Source of the DNA: Chlorobium phaeovibrioides
Lineage (GTDB): Bacteria; Bacteroidota; Chlorobiia; Chlorobiales; Chlorobiaceae
Reading direction: 5' to 3'
DNA: 64,000 nt
NCBI RefSeq assembly: GCF_003968655.1
Contig: NZ_RXYK01000004.1
Span: forward strand, 62,001-126,000
This document shows positions 49,887 to 58,999 of this stretch, one piece after another (the first letter of the stretch is position 1; every line of letters starts with the position of its first letter). Made by a program: the position numbers and the translations under genes. The notes under the pieces are model-generated. The model was not told the origin of the DNA. It saw nothing but the letters and a program-made list of their open reading frames with translations, and did not search any database.

Positions 49887-52076
49887 ATGCATCGAGAGGA
49901 AGCGAACGGGGCAGGGGATGAACGGCTCAGCGGAGTTGTTGACAGGGTCTCTTTTTTCAGCCCTGAAAGCGGCTTTGCCGTGCTTCGCCTCTCTTCCGGA
50001 GCGGACGAGGCCGGGATGACTGTTGTGGGCTGCATTGCCTCCGTTTCACCGGGTCAGCACATAGAGGCTGTCGGCCGATGGCAGAATGACAGGAACTGGG
50101 GTATGCAGTTTCGTGCCTCTACTCTTTCGGTTGTGGCTCCCAGGAGCCATGAGGGGATGGAGAACTATCTTGCTTCCGGCATGCTGAAGGGGGTGGGGCC
50201 GCATCTGGCTTCTGTCATGATGGGTGCCTGGGGAACCGATGTTTTTACCATCATTGAGGGTCAGCCGGAACGGCTGCTTGAGCTTCCCGGCATAGGGCCG
50301 AAGAAGCAGCGGCAGATTGTGGAGTCGTGGCAGGAGCACAAGGCGGTGCGCGACATCATGATATTCCTCCAGTCGCACGGGGTTGGAACCGCAAGAGCAC
50401 TGAAAATCTATAAAGTATACGGTGCAGATGCCGTGGCGGTGGTCAGCCGCGACCCCTACCGGCTTACCCGCGATATTTCGGGCATTGGGTTCCGCACGGC
50501 CGACGCCATTGCCCTAAGCATCGGTATTGCCCGGGACTCTCCCCTTCGGGCCCGGGCCGGCATCAGCTGGGTGCTGCAGGAACTTTCCTCCAGGGGCCAC
50601 TGCCGGGTTCCCGAAACCATGCTGCTTGATTCAGCCCGCCAGCTCCTCCAGATGCGTGAGGATATCCTGCAGGAGGCTCTTAAGAGTGAACTTACTGTGG
50701 GGCATGTCATTGCTGAAGGGGAGGGGGAAGACCGGCATCTCTATCTTGAGTCTCTCTGGAAGGCTGAGCAGGGCGTTGCGGAGGGTATAAAGAGGATTGC
50801 TTCAGGCAAGCTTCCCTGGGGGAGGATTGATGTTGATCGCTCTGTGAGGGAGGCTGAAGAGCGATCACGCCTTGAACTCTCACCCTCACAGCGCGAAGCG
50901 GTGCGCCTTGCGCTTACAAGTAAGCTGCTTGTCATTACTGGCGGCCCGGGTGTGGGTAAAACCACCATCATCCGGACACTGCTCTCCATTCCTGAGGTGT
51001 TCGGGCTCAGTGTGCTGCTCTGCGCTCCCACAGGCAGGGCGGCCAAACGGCTCGGTGAGGCTACCGGACGGGAGGGAAGAACCATCCACCGGATGCTTGA
51101 GTTCGACCCCTATACCTACGACTTCAAACGCTGTTCCTCCAACCCTCTCAACGCCGACATCATCATTGTTGATGAAGCTTCCATGATTGATGTGGTGCTG
51201 ATGAACCGCCTGCTCTCGGCCATTTCCAGTAAGGCTGCAGTCGTTCTTGCCGGTGATGTCGACCAGCTTCCCCCTGTCGGGCCCGGTGCCGTTCTGGCAG
51301 ATGTCATCAGCTCCGAAGCTGTTCCTGTTGTCCGCCTGACGGAGATTTTCCGGCAGGCCGCACAGTCGATGATCATTCAGAACGCTCACCGCATCAACCG
51401 TGGGGAGGGACTCCTTCGCCATGAGGGGCCCGAACTGACAGACTTTTATTTTGTCTCTGCCTCCGGCCCGGAAGAGATCCGCCGCAAGCTCCTTTCTGTT
51501 GTGGCCCAGAGGATCCCCGAGCGATTCGGGCTCGACCCGCTGGAGGGTATCCAGGTGCTGACTCCAATGAATAAGGGCCCTCTGGGTTCGCAGTCGCTCA
51601 ACACTCTTCTGCAGGAGCGCCTGAACGGCGGGGGAGGCAAGCGGGTTGAACGGTTCGCAGTCACCTATGGCCGGGGCGACAAGGTGATTCAGACCATCAA
51701 CAACTATGAAAAAGAGGTGTTCAACGGCGACATCGGGATAATCTCCGCTATTGATGATGACGACCGGGAGATGCAGGTGCTGTTTGATGGCCGTGAGGTG
51801 CGTTACCTTTTCAGTGAGCTTGATGAAATGGCGCCGGCATGGGCCATTACCATCCACAAAAGCCAGGGTTCGGAATACCCCGCAGTGGTCATACCGCTCT
51901 CCATGCTTCACTACCCGATGCTGGAGCGGAACCTCATCTATACGGCGGTAACAAGGGGGAGAAAGCTGGTGATGGTTATTGGTGAAGAGCAAGCCTTGGC
52001 AACGGCCATCGCCAGGTGCACTTCTAAGGGTCGCCTCACCGGCCTTGCTGCCGCACTCCGCCTTCCGATAGGCTGA
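49887..52076 (+). CDS. recD2: RecD2-type DNA helicase
   Basis: 729 aa. The N-terminal OB-like and helix-hairpin-helix region (GIGPKKQRQIVESWQEH, GVGTARALKIYKVYG) is followed by the SF1B helicase core: Walker A GGPGVGKTT, DEASMIDV (Walker B), GDVDQLPPVGPG, and motif VI TAVTRGRKLVMV. No RecB or RecC is near, as expected for RecD2, a 5'-3' helicase in repair. It is divergent from thiC; its upstream DNA overlaps the thiC leader. Confidence 0.93.
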   Translation: MHREEANGAGDERLSGVVDRVSFFSPESGFAVLRLSSGADEAGMTVVGCIASVSPGQHIEAVGRWQNDRNWGMQFRASTLSVVAPRSHEGMENYLASGMLKGVGPHLASVMMGAWGTDVFTIIEGQPERLLELPGIGPKKQRQIVESWQEHKAVRDIMIFLQSHGVGTARALKIYKVYGADAVAVVSRDPYRLTRDISGIGFRTADAIALSIGIARDSPLRARAGISWVLQELSSRGHCRVPETMLLDSARQLLQMREDILQEALKSELTVGHVIAEGEGEDRHLYLESLWKAEQGVAEGIKRIASGKLPWGRIDVDRSVREAEERSRLELSPSQREAVRLALTSKLLVITGGPGVGKTTIIRTLLSIPEVFGLSVLLCAPTGRAAKRLGEATGREGRTIHRMLEFDPYTYDFKRCSSNPLNADIIIVDEASMIDVVLMNRLLSAISSKAAVVLAGDVDQLPPVGPGAVLADVISSEAVPVVRLTEIFRQAAQSMIIQNAHRINRGEGLLRHEGPELTDFYFVSASGPEEIRRKLLSVVAQRIPERFGLDPLEGIQVLTPMNKGPLGSQSLNTLLQERLNGGGGKRVERFAVTYGRGDKVIQTINNYEKEVFNGDIGIISAIDDDDREMQVLFDGREVRYLFSELDEMAPAWAITIHKSQGSEYPAVVIPLSMLHYPMLERNLIYTAVTRGRKLVMVIGEEQALATAIARCTSKGRLTGLAAALRLPIG

Positions 52077-52159
52077 TTGCCGTCCTTTTTTTATTATATT
52101 TCCCACCTTGCCCTTGAAACCTGCAACGGCGTTTCCCTAACATTCTTTTTCTTCGTTCA

Positions 52160-53509
52160 ATGCGATTGTTCAACCTGATCCGCCTCGCACTTTTCCAGAT
52201 GGGTTTTGGTATCATGCTCGGCTTTCTGCACGACACCCTCAACCGCGTCATGGTCAAAGAGCTTGGCATCGCCTCCACAATCGTCTTCGGTCTTATCAGC
52301 CTCAAAGAACTTCTTGCCGTTTTCGGCGTCAAGGTATGGGTTGGAAGCATGTCCGACCGTTCCCATTTTCTGGGGTACCAGCGTTCCCCTTATATCCTTC
52401 TTGGGCTTGTGAGTTGCGTCGTCTCCTTCATGTACGCCCCCGTGGCGGCCTATCAGGTAGAGGTGAGCGGCACCGACTTTGCCACCCTTTTCCCGGCAGT
52501 ACTTTTTGATGTCGGCCTCTGGCAGCTCATGGCGGTATTCCTCCTCTTCGGTTTCGGCCTGCAGGTTGCCACCACCGCCTACTACGCACTCATCGCCGAC
52601 TATGTGGGCGACAGGCACATCGGCAAGGTGACCTCCTCCAGCTGGACCCTCATGGTGCTTACCACCATCATTTCGGCCCGTGTGGTCGGTTCCTATCTTG
52701 ATGTCTACACACCCGAACGCCTCGTGAATGTGGGTATTGCTGGCGGACTTATCGCCCTTGTCCTTGGCCTTATTGCGTTTGTGGGGGTTGAAGAGCGAAA
52801 CGCTGCGGGGAAGAAAGGAAAAGCGGAGGAGTCGCTTGGTTTCGTTCAGTCGATCCGGCTGCTGTCCCGGTCACCCAAAACCATGTTTTTCGCGTTCTAC
52901 ATCTTCCTCTCCATCTTTGCCCTGTTTTCCAATGAAATTGTGATGGAGCCGTTCGGCGCAGATGTGTTCGGCATGCCCGTAGGGGTAACCACCAAACTCT
53001 TCCGTCCTACAATGGGCGGCATGCAGCTCGTTTTCATGCTCATTACCGGGTTTCTTCTGAACCGGATCGGCAACAAGAACGGCGCCCTCATCGGCAACCT
53101 CTTCTGCATGGTCGGGTTTTCCATCATCATTGCTGCCGGCTTCGCCCTCGACGAGTCTATGCTTCGCATTGGCCTTGTGGTTACGGGTATCGGCCTCGGC
53201 GCTTCAAGCGTCTCGAACATCACCATGATGATGACCATGACTGCAGGGCGCAGTGGCGTCTATATCGGCCTCTGGGGAACGGCCCAGAGCCTCGCCATGT
53301 TCCTTGGCCACTTTGGTGCGGGTATCATCCGCGATGTGGTGCATGCTTTCAGCGGCAGCTACATGATGGCCTACAGTGCCATCTTCGGTCTTGAAATCCT
53401 GGCGTTCGGCCTTGCCAGCCTCCTGCTCCCCAGAATATCCAAAGAGGCGTTTGAAGAGGAGAGCCGTGTGAAGTTTTCCGAGGTCCTCGCAAACAGCGGT
53501 GTCGATTGA
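52160..53509 (+). CDS. BCD/PucC-family MFS protein (pigment-related)
   Basis: 449 aa, 12 predicted helices. The start (RLALFQMGFGIMLGFLHDTLNRVMVKELGI) and SMSDRSHFLGYQRSPYILLGL are hallmarks of the BCD family (PucC, LhaA, bacteriochlorophyll delivery). Family members help assemble light-harvesting complexes or handle bacteriochlorophyll. In a green sulfur bacterium the client could be the reaction centre, FMO or chlorosome pigment; that is inference. It is followed after 21 bases by a radical SAM gene on the same strand. Confidence 0.9.
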   Translation: MRLFNLIRLALFQMGFGIMLGFLHDTLNRVMVKELGIASTIVFGLISLKELLAVFGVKVWVGSMSDRSHFLGYQRSPYILLGLVSCVVSFMYAPVAAYQVEVSGTDFATLFPAVLFDVGLWQLMAVFLLFGFGLQVATTAYYALIADYVGDRHIGKVTSSSWTLMVLTTIISARVVGSYLDVYTPERLVNVGIAGGLIALVLGLIAFVGVEERNAAGKKGKAEESLGFVQSIRLLSRSPKTMFFAFYIFLSIFALFSNEIVMEPFGADVFGMPVGVTTKLFRPTMGGMQLVFMLITGFLLNRIGNKNGALIGNLFCMVGFSIIIAAGFALDESMLRIGLVVTGIGLGASSVSNITMMMTMTAGRSGVYIGLWGTAQSLAMFLGHFGAGIIRDVVHAFSGSYMMAYSAIFGLEILAFGLASLLLPRISKEAFEEESRVKFSEVLANSGVD

Positions 53510-53530
53510 GCCTCCGTATAATTATCAGCA

Positions 53531-54478
53531 ATGACTGCCATGACCCATGTCTTCGGCCCTGTATCTTCAAAACGCCTCGGCCAGTCCCTCGGCGTTGACC
53601 TGCTTCCCCCGAAAAGCTGCACCTGGAACTGCATCTACTGCCAGCTCGGAAGAACCAGGGAGTATACCCTTCTGCGGCAGGAGTTCTATCCGCCCGCAGA
53701 GATTCTCTCTGAAATACAAGAGGCTGTAGACTCCGGAGCGCACATAGACTGGATTACCTTTGTGGGCTCGGGCGAGACCATGCTGTATCGCGGTATAGGC
53801 AGGCTTATTGACGAGGTGAAGAAGATGACTGATATTCCCGTGGCCATTATTACCAACGGCTCGCTTTTCTCTCTGCCCGAAGTCCGTCAGGAGGCCTTGA
53901 GAGCTGATGCAGTACTCCCTTCGCTCAACGCCGGCTCAGAAGAGCTGCACCAGAAAATCAGCCGTCATGCTCCGGGCTTTACCTTCAGGCGTCACCTTGA
54001 GGGGCTTATCGCCTTCAGAAAGGAATACACCGGCAACCTCTGGGTTGAGGTGATGCTCCTTGGAGGAGTCAACGACACCGATGAAGCCTTGAAAGATATT
54101 ACCGGTGCACTTGCTCAAATCGGCCCCGACATGGTGCACCTTGTCATTCCAACCAGGCCCTCAACCGAAAAGGATGTCCTGCTCCCGAGTGAAGAGCGCA
54201 TTGAGCGGGCGGTTGCCCTCATGCAGGAGGTTGCTGCCGTTGTACACCCGATAAAAGGCTCCATGGATCTTTCCGGGACCCCCGATATTCTTGAAGCGGT
54301 AACAGCCATAACCCTCCGCCATCCCGTGCAGGAAAATGAACTCAGGAAAGCCCTTGAAGACCGGTTCTCCGACTCTCCGCAGAAAGTCGGGGAAGTTATG
54401 AAAGAAATGTTTGCCACCGGCCGGTTCAGCCTCATCACACAGGGAGGGGAAGCCTACTGGACGAAAAAGACAGAGTAA
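53531..54478 (+). CDS. radical SAM protein with C-terminal winged-helix-like region
   Basis: 315 aa. The cluster motif is CTWNCIYCQLGR (Cx3Cx2C), followed by ITFVGSGETMLYRGIG and IPVAIITNGSLF, typical of the COG0731-like Fe-S oxidoreductases. The last ~65 residues (HPVQENELRKALEDRFSDSPQKVGEVMKEMFATGRF) look like a winged helix. Substrate unknown. It may be cotranscribed with the BCD protein gene (21-base gap), so a role in pigment metabolism is conceivable but unsupported otherwise. Confidence 0.85.
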   Translation: MTAMTHVFGPVSSKRLGQSLGVDLLPPKSCTWNCIYCQLGRTREYTLLRQEFYPPAEILSEIQEAVDSGAHIDWITFVGSGETMLYRGIGRLIDEVKKMTDIPVAIITNGSLFSLPEVRQEALRADAVLPSLNAGSEELHQKISRHAPGFTFRRHLEGLIAFRKEYTGNLWVEVMLLGGVNDTDEALKDITGALAQIGPDMVHLVIPTRPSTEKDVLLPSEERIERAVALMQEVAAVVHPIKGSMDLSGTPDILEAVTAITLRHPVQENELRKALEDRFSDSPQKVGEVMKEMFATGRFSLITQGGEAYWTKKTE

Positions 54479-54498
54479 GTGCCGGCTTTCACTGATTC

Positions 54499-54705
54499 TC
54501 AGCGGTAAGGGTCGCCATCTGTTCTCTCATCGTCATAGCGCTGCTCATCCTTATCTTTCCGGTCCTTCCTGTCGCTGTCCCAACTCTCTTTTTTTTCATA
54601 CCGGTCACTTTTGCCTTCGTCACGGCGGTCGTCGTTGTGATTACGCAAGTAGGGTGTGCATCCCGTAGCCAGCAGAAGCAGGGAAACTGCAAGTACTTTT
54701 TTCAT
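54499..54705 (-). CDS. small putative lipoprotein
   Basis: 68 aa. A classic lipoprotein signal (MKKVLAVSLLLLATGC) puts the lipid-modified cysteine at C16. The mature ~52 residues are almost all Asp, Lys, Arg, Glu and Tyr (DRRDEGKSDRYEKKESWDSD), so likely disordered. GAGGAG lies just upstream of the ATG. Function unknown. A frame at 54489-54692 on the same strand is a shadow. Confidence 0.7.
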   Translation of the reverse strand: MKKVLAVSLLLLATGCTPYLRNHNDDRRDEGKSDRYEKKESWDSDRKDRKDKDEQRYDDERTDGDPYR

Positions 54706-54876
54706 GTTCTCCTCTCTTCAGTTCTGGTTGTCATCAGTATTGAGTTCGCATAGGTTTCTTCGGCTCATAATACTTTGACGCTTCCTGTGCTCTGCTTCCT
54801 GCGTTGCCTCAGGACTTAATATTGACAGAATTGTGTATTTTACCCGAAAATAAACAGGCACAACCCCCGATTACTA

Positions 54877-56520
54877 ATGAACACCATTCTTCTTGCAGCT
54901 CTTTCCCTCCTGCTGCTCTACCTCGGTTACCGTTACTACAGCCCGGTTCTCGCCCGTCAGCTTGGCATTGATGAATCGGAAGAGACTCCGGCCGTCAAAC
55001 AGCATGACGGTGTCGATTTCGTGCCGGCAAAACATTGGCTGATTCTTTTCGGCCATCATTTTGCCTCCATTGCAGGGGCGGCTCCCATTATCGGCCCGGT
55101 CATCGCCTGCCTTTATTGGGGCTGGCTTCCCGCTCTGGCATGGATAGTGTTCGGCAGCATCTTCATGGGTGCTGTGCACGACCTTGCTTCCCTTGCCATC
55201 TCCGCCAAAAACGAGGGGCGTTCAATAGCTGACCTTACGGAAAACATCCTCGACCGCAATGCAAAAATCGTCTTCAGCCTCTTTGTTTTCCTGACACTCA
55301 TCCTCATTGTGGCGGTGTTTGCTGCCATAGCCGGCCAGACCCTTGCCAACACCCCTGAAGTGGTGCTTCCCACCCTTGGCCTCATTCCTGTTGCTGCGCT
55401 CATCGGCTGGCTGATGTACCATCGTGGCTTCTCGATTCTCCTCTCTTCGCTGCTGGGTGTTGCCATGCTGTTTGGTCTCATCGTCCTCGGCTACAGCCAC
55501 CCCCTGAGCCTGCCGGTGTCGAACCCGGCACAATGGTGGACCATCATTCTCATCATTTATGGTATGATTGCCTCTGTCACTCCGGTTACCCTGCTCCTGC
55601 AGCCGCGCGACCATCTTGCCGCCCTTGTCCTGTTTGCCGGCATGTTTTTCGGCTTCCTTGGGCTGCTGCTCTCCCGTCCTGAACTCCACGCTCCTCCGGT
55701 GGTCTCCTTTTCCTCCGATCAGGGCTGGATGTTCCCCATGCTTTTCATCACCATCGGCTGCGGAGCGGTATCGGGCTTCCACAGCCTTGTAGCCAGCGGC
55801 ACCACCGCCAAGCAGCTTCCTACAATGAAAGATATCCGGGCCGTCGGTTACGGGGCCATGGTCACTGAATCTGCTCTTGCTGTTCTGGCAATTGTTGCCG
55901 TTACAGCAGGTCTCTACTGGAAAGAGATTCCGGTTGGTCAGCACGGGTTCGTTTATCAGGAGGTGTTTCAGAAGGGGGGATGGATAAAGACCTTCGGCCT
56001 CGGCTATGGTGAAATTACCAAGCCGGTACTCGGTGCTTTCGGCGCTCTCATCGGCATCACCATGCTGAAAACTTTTGTGATGACCACGCTCGACTCTGCC
56101 ACCCGCATTACGCGCTATATAGGAACTGAGCTTCTCGGTGAGACTTTCGGTATTCCGGGTATGAAAAATAAATACGGGGTTACCCTTCTTATAGGATTTC
56201 TGGCCGGAGTACTGGCACTCGGCAACTGGAAGGCCATCTGGCCCATATTCGGTTCAGCCAACCAGCTTGTCGCGAGCGTGGTGTTCATAGTCACAAGCGT
56301 GTGGCTGTTCGCAAGGGGGAAGAACTGGAAACTGACCGCTGTGCCGGCAGTCCTGATGCTCATCACCACCATCAGTGCTCTCGTCGTGAAAACCAATGAG
56401 TTCCTCACCGCCGAGCCGGCTAAATACCTGCTCGCCTCAATAGCCGTTATCCTTATCGCCCTGGCGCTCTTCATCCTTGTGCAGAGCATCCGCATTGTGC
56501 GGAGCCGTGGGCCGGTCTAG
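54877..56520 (+). CDS. cstA: carbon starvation protein CstA family transporter
   Basis: 547 aa, about 15 membrane helices. FGHHFASIAGAAPIIGPVIACLYWG near residue 55 is the CstA signature, and FMGAVHDLASLAISAKNEGRSI follows. The family imports pyruvate or peptides. For a photoautotroph that co-assimilates organic acids, pyruvate uptake is plausible. It stands alone; no obvious promoter consensus is seen in the 171-base gap upstream, apart from TTGACA at 54822 without a fitting -10. Confidence 0.92.
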   Translation: MNTILLAALSLLLLYLGYRYYSPVLARQLGIDESEETPAVKQHDGVDFVPAKHWLILFGHHFASIAGAAPIIGPVIACLYWGWLPALAWIVFGSIFMGAVHDLASLAISAKNEGRSIADLTENILDRNAKIVFSLFVFLTLILIVAVFAAIAGQTLANTPEVVLPTLGLIPVAALIGWLMYHRGFSILLSSLLGVAMLFGLIVLGYSHPLSLPVSNPAQWWTIILIIYGMIASVTPVTLLLQPRDHLAALVLFAGMFFGFLGLLLSRPELHAPPVVSFSSDQGWMFPMLFITIGCGAVSGFHSLVASGTTAKQLPTMKDIRAVGYGAMVTESALAVLAIVAVTAGLYWKEIPVGQHGFVYQEVFQKGGWIKTFGLGYGEITKPVLGAFGALIGITMLKTFVMTTLDSATRITRYIGTELLGETFGIPGMKNKYGVTLLIGFLAGVLALGNWKAIWPIFGSANQLVASVVFIVTSVWLFARGKNWKLTAVPAVLMLITTISALVVKTNEFLTAEPAKYLLASIAVILIALALFILVQSIRIVRSRGPV

Positions 56521-56861
56521 CGTTTTCCAAAGTCGCCCAAATCCACCGGTGCCCGCCCGTGCTTCACTTCAGGCACTCCGCACAAGCCAGCCTCTGACAC
56601 GGGACATACCCCAGAAACCAGGGGCTGTTGTTATAAAGCTGACGACACTCGTCTTTTACCTTTGTTGATGGGAAAGTTTCGCTCAATCACCCCATTCGTG
56701 CAGGAAACGCTGCCTTGCCCGTGTCAGCCAGAAAGATAGGAGTTCGTTCTATCCTACGGAGCATTCCATGGTGGAATGTTTCTGGCGCAATACACCCGGC
56801 AAGCCGCTGCGTTTTTTTTCTCGCGGCGTTGAGAGTTATTCACGATATTCAACAACGTCCC
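56521..56861. other. 341-base gap without a gene
   Basis: No credible coding frame: the short frames present have no signal or motif. It holds a 10-bp inverted repeat CTGACACGGG (56594-56603) with CCCGTGTCAG (56718-56727) about 114 bases apart, and a hairpin CATTCCA (56762-56768) with TGGAATG (56772-56778). These could be traces of a small mobile or decayed element, but nothing is recognisable. Confidence 0.5.
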
Positions 56862-57161
56862 CTATTTTTTTTCTACCAGTATGCTGGTGTTTTCGGCAAT
56901 GCGGAAGGTTGCTACAAGTGCTTCAAGAAGCAGCCTCGCAAGAAGCACCAGCAGGAAAAAGACAATTGGCGCCATCAGGATACCGCCCAGCCCGCTCCAG
57001 AAGTTGAACTGCATTGAGGTAAATCCCGCCCCGAGTGTGCCCAGAGCGGTAATGGCGGCAAACACCATTGACAGAATGTAAAGGTACTTGACAATCTGCA
57101 GGGTGATGAACTCCTTGAATGAGAAGTCAAACAGTTTGCCGAAAAGTGATCCGTTCTGCAT
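56862..57161 (-). CDS. DUF4282-type small membrane protein
   Basis: 99 aa from ATG 57161, which has AAGGAG 8 bases upstream; the frame is open to 57287 without such a signal. It has FGKLFDFSFKEFITLQIVKYLYIL at the N-terminus, two membrane helices (about 24-47 and 60-85) and a short polar tail, typical of the DUF4282 family of unknown function. Confidence 0.75.
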   Translation of the reverse strand: MQNGSLFGKLFDFSFKEFITLQIVKYLYILSMVFAAITALGTLGAGFTSMQFNFWSGLGGILMAPIVFFLLVLLARLLLEALVATFRIAENTSILVEKK

Positions 57162-57414
57162 GGTCAGCTCCTTGTGTTCAGAATTGAATTGAGAAAAACT
57201 GCCGCAAAACTGCTGGCTGTTATAGCCCATGCGCAGGGTGAAGAATGAGGGCACCTCTATTTCAAGGTACCATAAATAAGGTAGCACGATTTATCTCATA
57301 GTGGAAATCTTCCCGAAATCCACCGTCTTGTTCTCCCTGCTCAATGGAGCTGTTTCCTCCTCTCCTTGCCGGCGTGTCGGGAAGTGATTTGTTTTTGTTT
57401 CTGTTATGTATTAA

Positions 57415-57436
57415 CATATGAACAAAGGCTCATATG
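57415..57436. promoter_or_regulatory. candidate ArsR/SmtB operator overlapping the start codon
   Basis: CATATGA (57415-57421) and TCATATG (57430-57436) form an inverted repeat with an 8-base spacer that contains the Shine-Dalgarno AAAGG (57424-57428) and ends in the ATG of the ArsR gene. ArsR/SmtB proteins typically bind such AT-rich inverted repeats at or near promoters. Binding would block both transcription and initiation. Confidence 0.55.
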
Positions 57437-57838
57437 AATGTTGATGCACAAAAACCAATGACTGAAAACCGTTCTGAAATCTGCCTGGAGCAGTGCTTTC
57501 ATCCTGAAACGGTTGAGAGGGTGAGTGGCTTTATGGCCTCACGGGAAGATTTGTTGGCTGTGGCTGAGCTTTTCAAGGCGCTTGGTGATGGGAGCAGAAT
57601 GTCGATTCTCAATGCTCTTCTCTGTTCGGAGCTGTGTGTGTGCGATTTGACCATGATACTGAAGATGACCCAGTCTGCGGTGTCGCATCAGCTTCGTGTG
57701 CTGCGGGGGGCAAAGATAGTCAAGTCCAGAAAGGAGGGGAAGAATGTGTACTACTCGCTTGATGATCCTCACATTGCCATGCTGATTGAAACGGGGTTTG
57801 AGCATGTAAGAGAAGAGAGGGGGGGGGGAGATGTGTGA
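57434..57838 (+). CDS. ArsR/SmtB-family transcriptional repressor
   Basis: 134 aa from ATG 57434 (SD AAAGG 5 bases upstream; ATG 57458 is the alternative). The winged helix (about 38-115: AELFKALGDGSRMSILNALL ... MTQSAVSHQLRVLRGAKIVKSRKEGKNVYYSL) includes ELCVCDL, a Cys-x-Cys in the alpha3 position used for thiophilic metal sensing. N-terminal C18 and C22 (EICLEQCFH) are likely extra ligands, as in CadC-type sensors. The metal may be Cd, Pb, Zn or As; sequence does not decide. It heads a unit with the permease (34-base gap). Confidence 0.9.
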   Translation: MNVDAQKPMTENRSEICLEQCFHPETVERVSGFMASREDLLAVAELFKALGDGSRMSILNALLCSELCVCDLTMILKMTQSAVSHQLRVLRGAKIVKSRKEGKNVYYSLDDPHIAMLIETGFEHVREERGGGDV

Positions 57839-57872
57839 CGAGCTGTGAGGCACAAACAGGGAGAAGCCAATC

Positions 57873-58952
57873 ATGAATGAATTTACAGCGATACTGATAT
57901 CAGTTTTTGTGGCTTCCTGGCATGTTCTTGTTGAGGCTGCGCCATGGATGCTTCTGGGTTTTGTGGTGGCAGGGCTGTTCCGTGCATTGCTGCCCGGTGA
58001 TATGATTGCGAAACATATGGGAGGAAGAGGGATTAAAGGGATCGTAAAGGCTTCGGCACTTGGTATTCCTGTTCCTCTCTGCAGCTGCGGTGTACTGCCT
58101 GCAGCGGCAGGGCTGAGGAAGCAGGGAGCGGGGAAGGGGCCTGTTGCATCCTTCCTTATTTCTACTCCTGAGACGGGTGTTGATTCCATTGCGGTAACCT
58201 ATGCTCTGCTTGATCCACTGATGACTGTTATCCGCCCCCTGGTTTCTTTTGTTACTGCGATTGCGGCAGGTGTTTCTGTGGCTTTTTTTGAACGGTTTGA
58301 GAAGCCCTCTGCCGTTGTTCCCGAAGCCGGACAAGCTACAGGCTCCTGCTGTGGCGGCACCTGTTCAAGCAGCGCTGCCATACCAGAAGTGCCGCAATCT
58401 TTTATAGAGAAGGTTCGTGGCGGGTTGCGTTTCGCATTTTCTGATCTTCTGGCCGATATCGGGAAGTGGTTTTTTCTGGGTCTTCTGCTTGCGGGCTGTA
58501 TTTCTGTTTTTGTGTCGCCCGATATGCTGCAGTTGGTTGCCGGAAACGAGTTTCTCTCAATGCTGATGATGCTGGCCATTTCAGTGCCGCTTTATGTCTG
58601 CGCCACTGCCTCTACCCCTGTTGCGGCAGCTCTTGCCCTGAAAGGAATTTCACCGGGGGCGGCTCTCGTCTTCCTGCTTGCCGGGCCGGCAACCAATGCG
58701 GCTTCGCTGACCGTTATCTCCCGTATGCTCGGCAAGGCCTCAACCGCTGTCTATCTTGTGAGCATTATGGTCATGTCGCTTGTTGCCGGTATTCTGGTCA
58801 ATCGCCTGTATCGCTTCCTTGGGCTTGATCTTACAGGGTGGGTAGGCAGGCCGGTTCATACTGAACCATCGCTCATGGCTATGGCGGCAGCGGTCGTTCT
58901 TCTTCTTTTGACGCTCAGGGCAATGCTCTTCAAAGGGCGTGCAGAACATTGA
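57873..58952 (+). CDS. permease of the SO_0444/ArsP-like (DUF318) family
   Basis: 359 aa, about 9-10 membrane helices in two halves. The CSCGVLP loop (PVPLCSCGVLPAAAGLRKQG) and GATNAA-like AGPATNAASL motifs mark the permease family that includes Cu/Zn efflux and organoarsenical exporters. The loop between the halves carries a Cys-rich SCCGGTCSS stretch, a probable metal or metalloid site. Cotranscribed with the ArsR gene. The exported species is inferred to be a metal or metalloid. Confidence 0.86.
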   Translation: MNEFTAILISVFVASWHVLVEAAPWMLLGFVVAGLFRALLPGDMIAKHMGGRGIKGIVKASALGIPVPLCSCGVLPAAAGLRKQGAGKGPVASFLISTPETGVDSIAVTYALLDPLMTVIRPLVSFVTAIAAGVSVAFFERFEKPSAVVPEAGQATGSCCGGTCSSSAAIPEVPQSFIEKVRGGLRFAFSDLLADIGKWFFLGLLLAGCISVFVSPDMLQLVAGNEFLSMLMMLAISVPLYVCATASTPVAAALALKGISPGAALVFLLAGPATNAASLTVISRMLGKASTAVYLVSIMVMSLVAGILVNRLYRFLGLDLTGWVGRPVHTEPSLMAMAAAVVLLLLTLRAMLFKGRAEH

Positions 58953-58999
58953 GTGAAGCTGTTGAGAGCCGATACGGCTGATACATAAACAACTACCGT

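Noticed and set aside
50886-52106. 406-codon open frame on the minus strand
   Set aside because: It lies wholly antisense to the recD2 helicase core, which has all motifs intact. The antisense translation has no domain signature; it is a by-product of codon bias.
54822-54845. TTGACA at 54822 as a sigma-70 promoter of cstA
   Set aside because: No TATAAT-like hexamer at 16-18 bases; TATTTT is only about 8 bases away.
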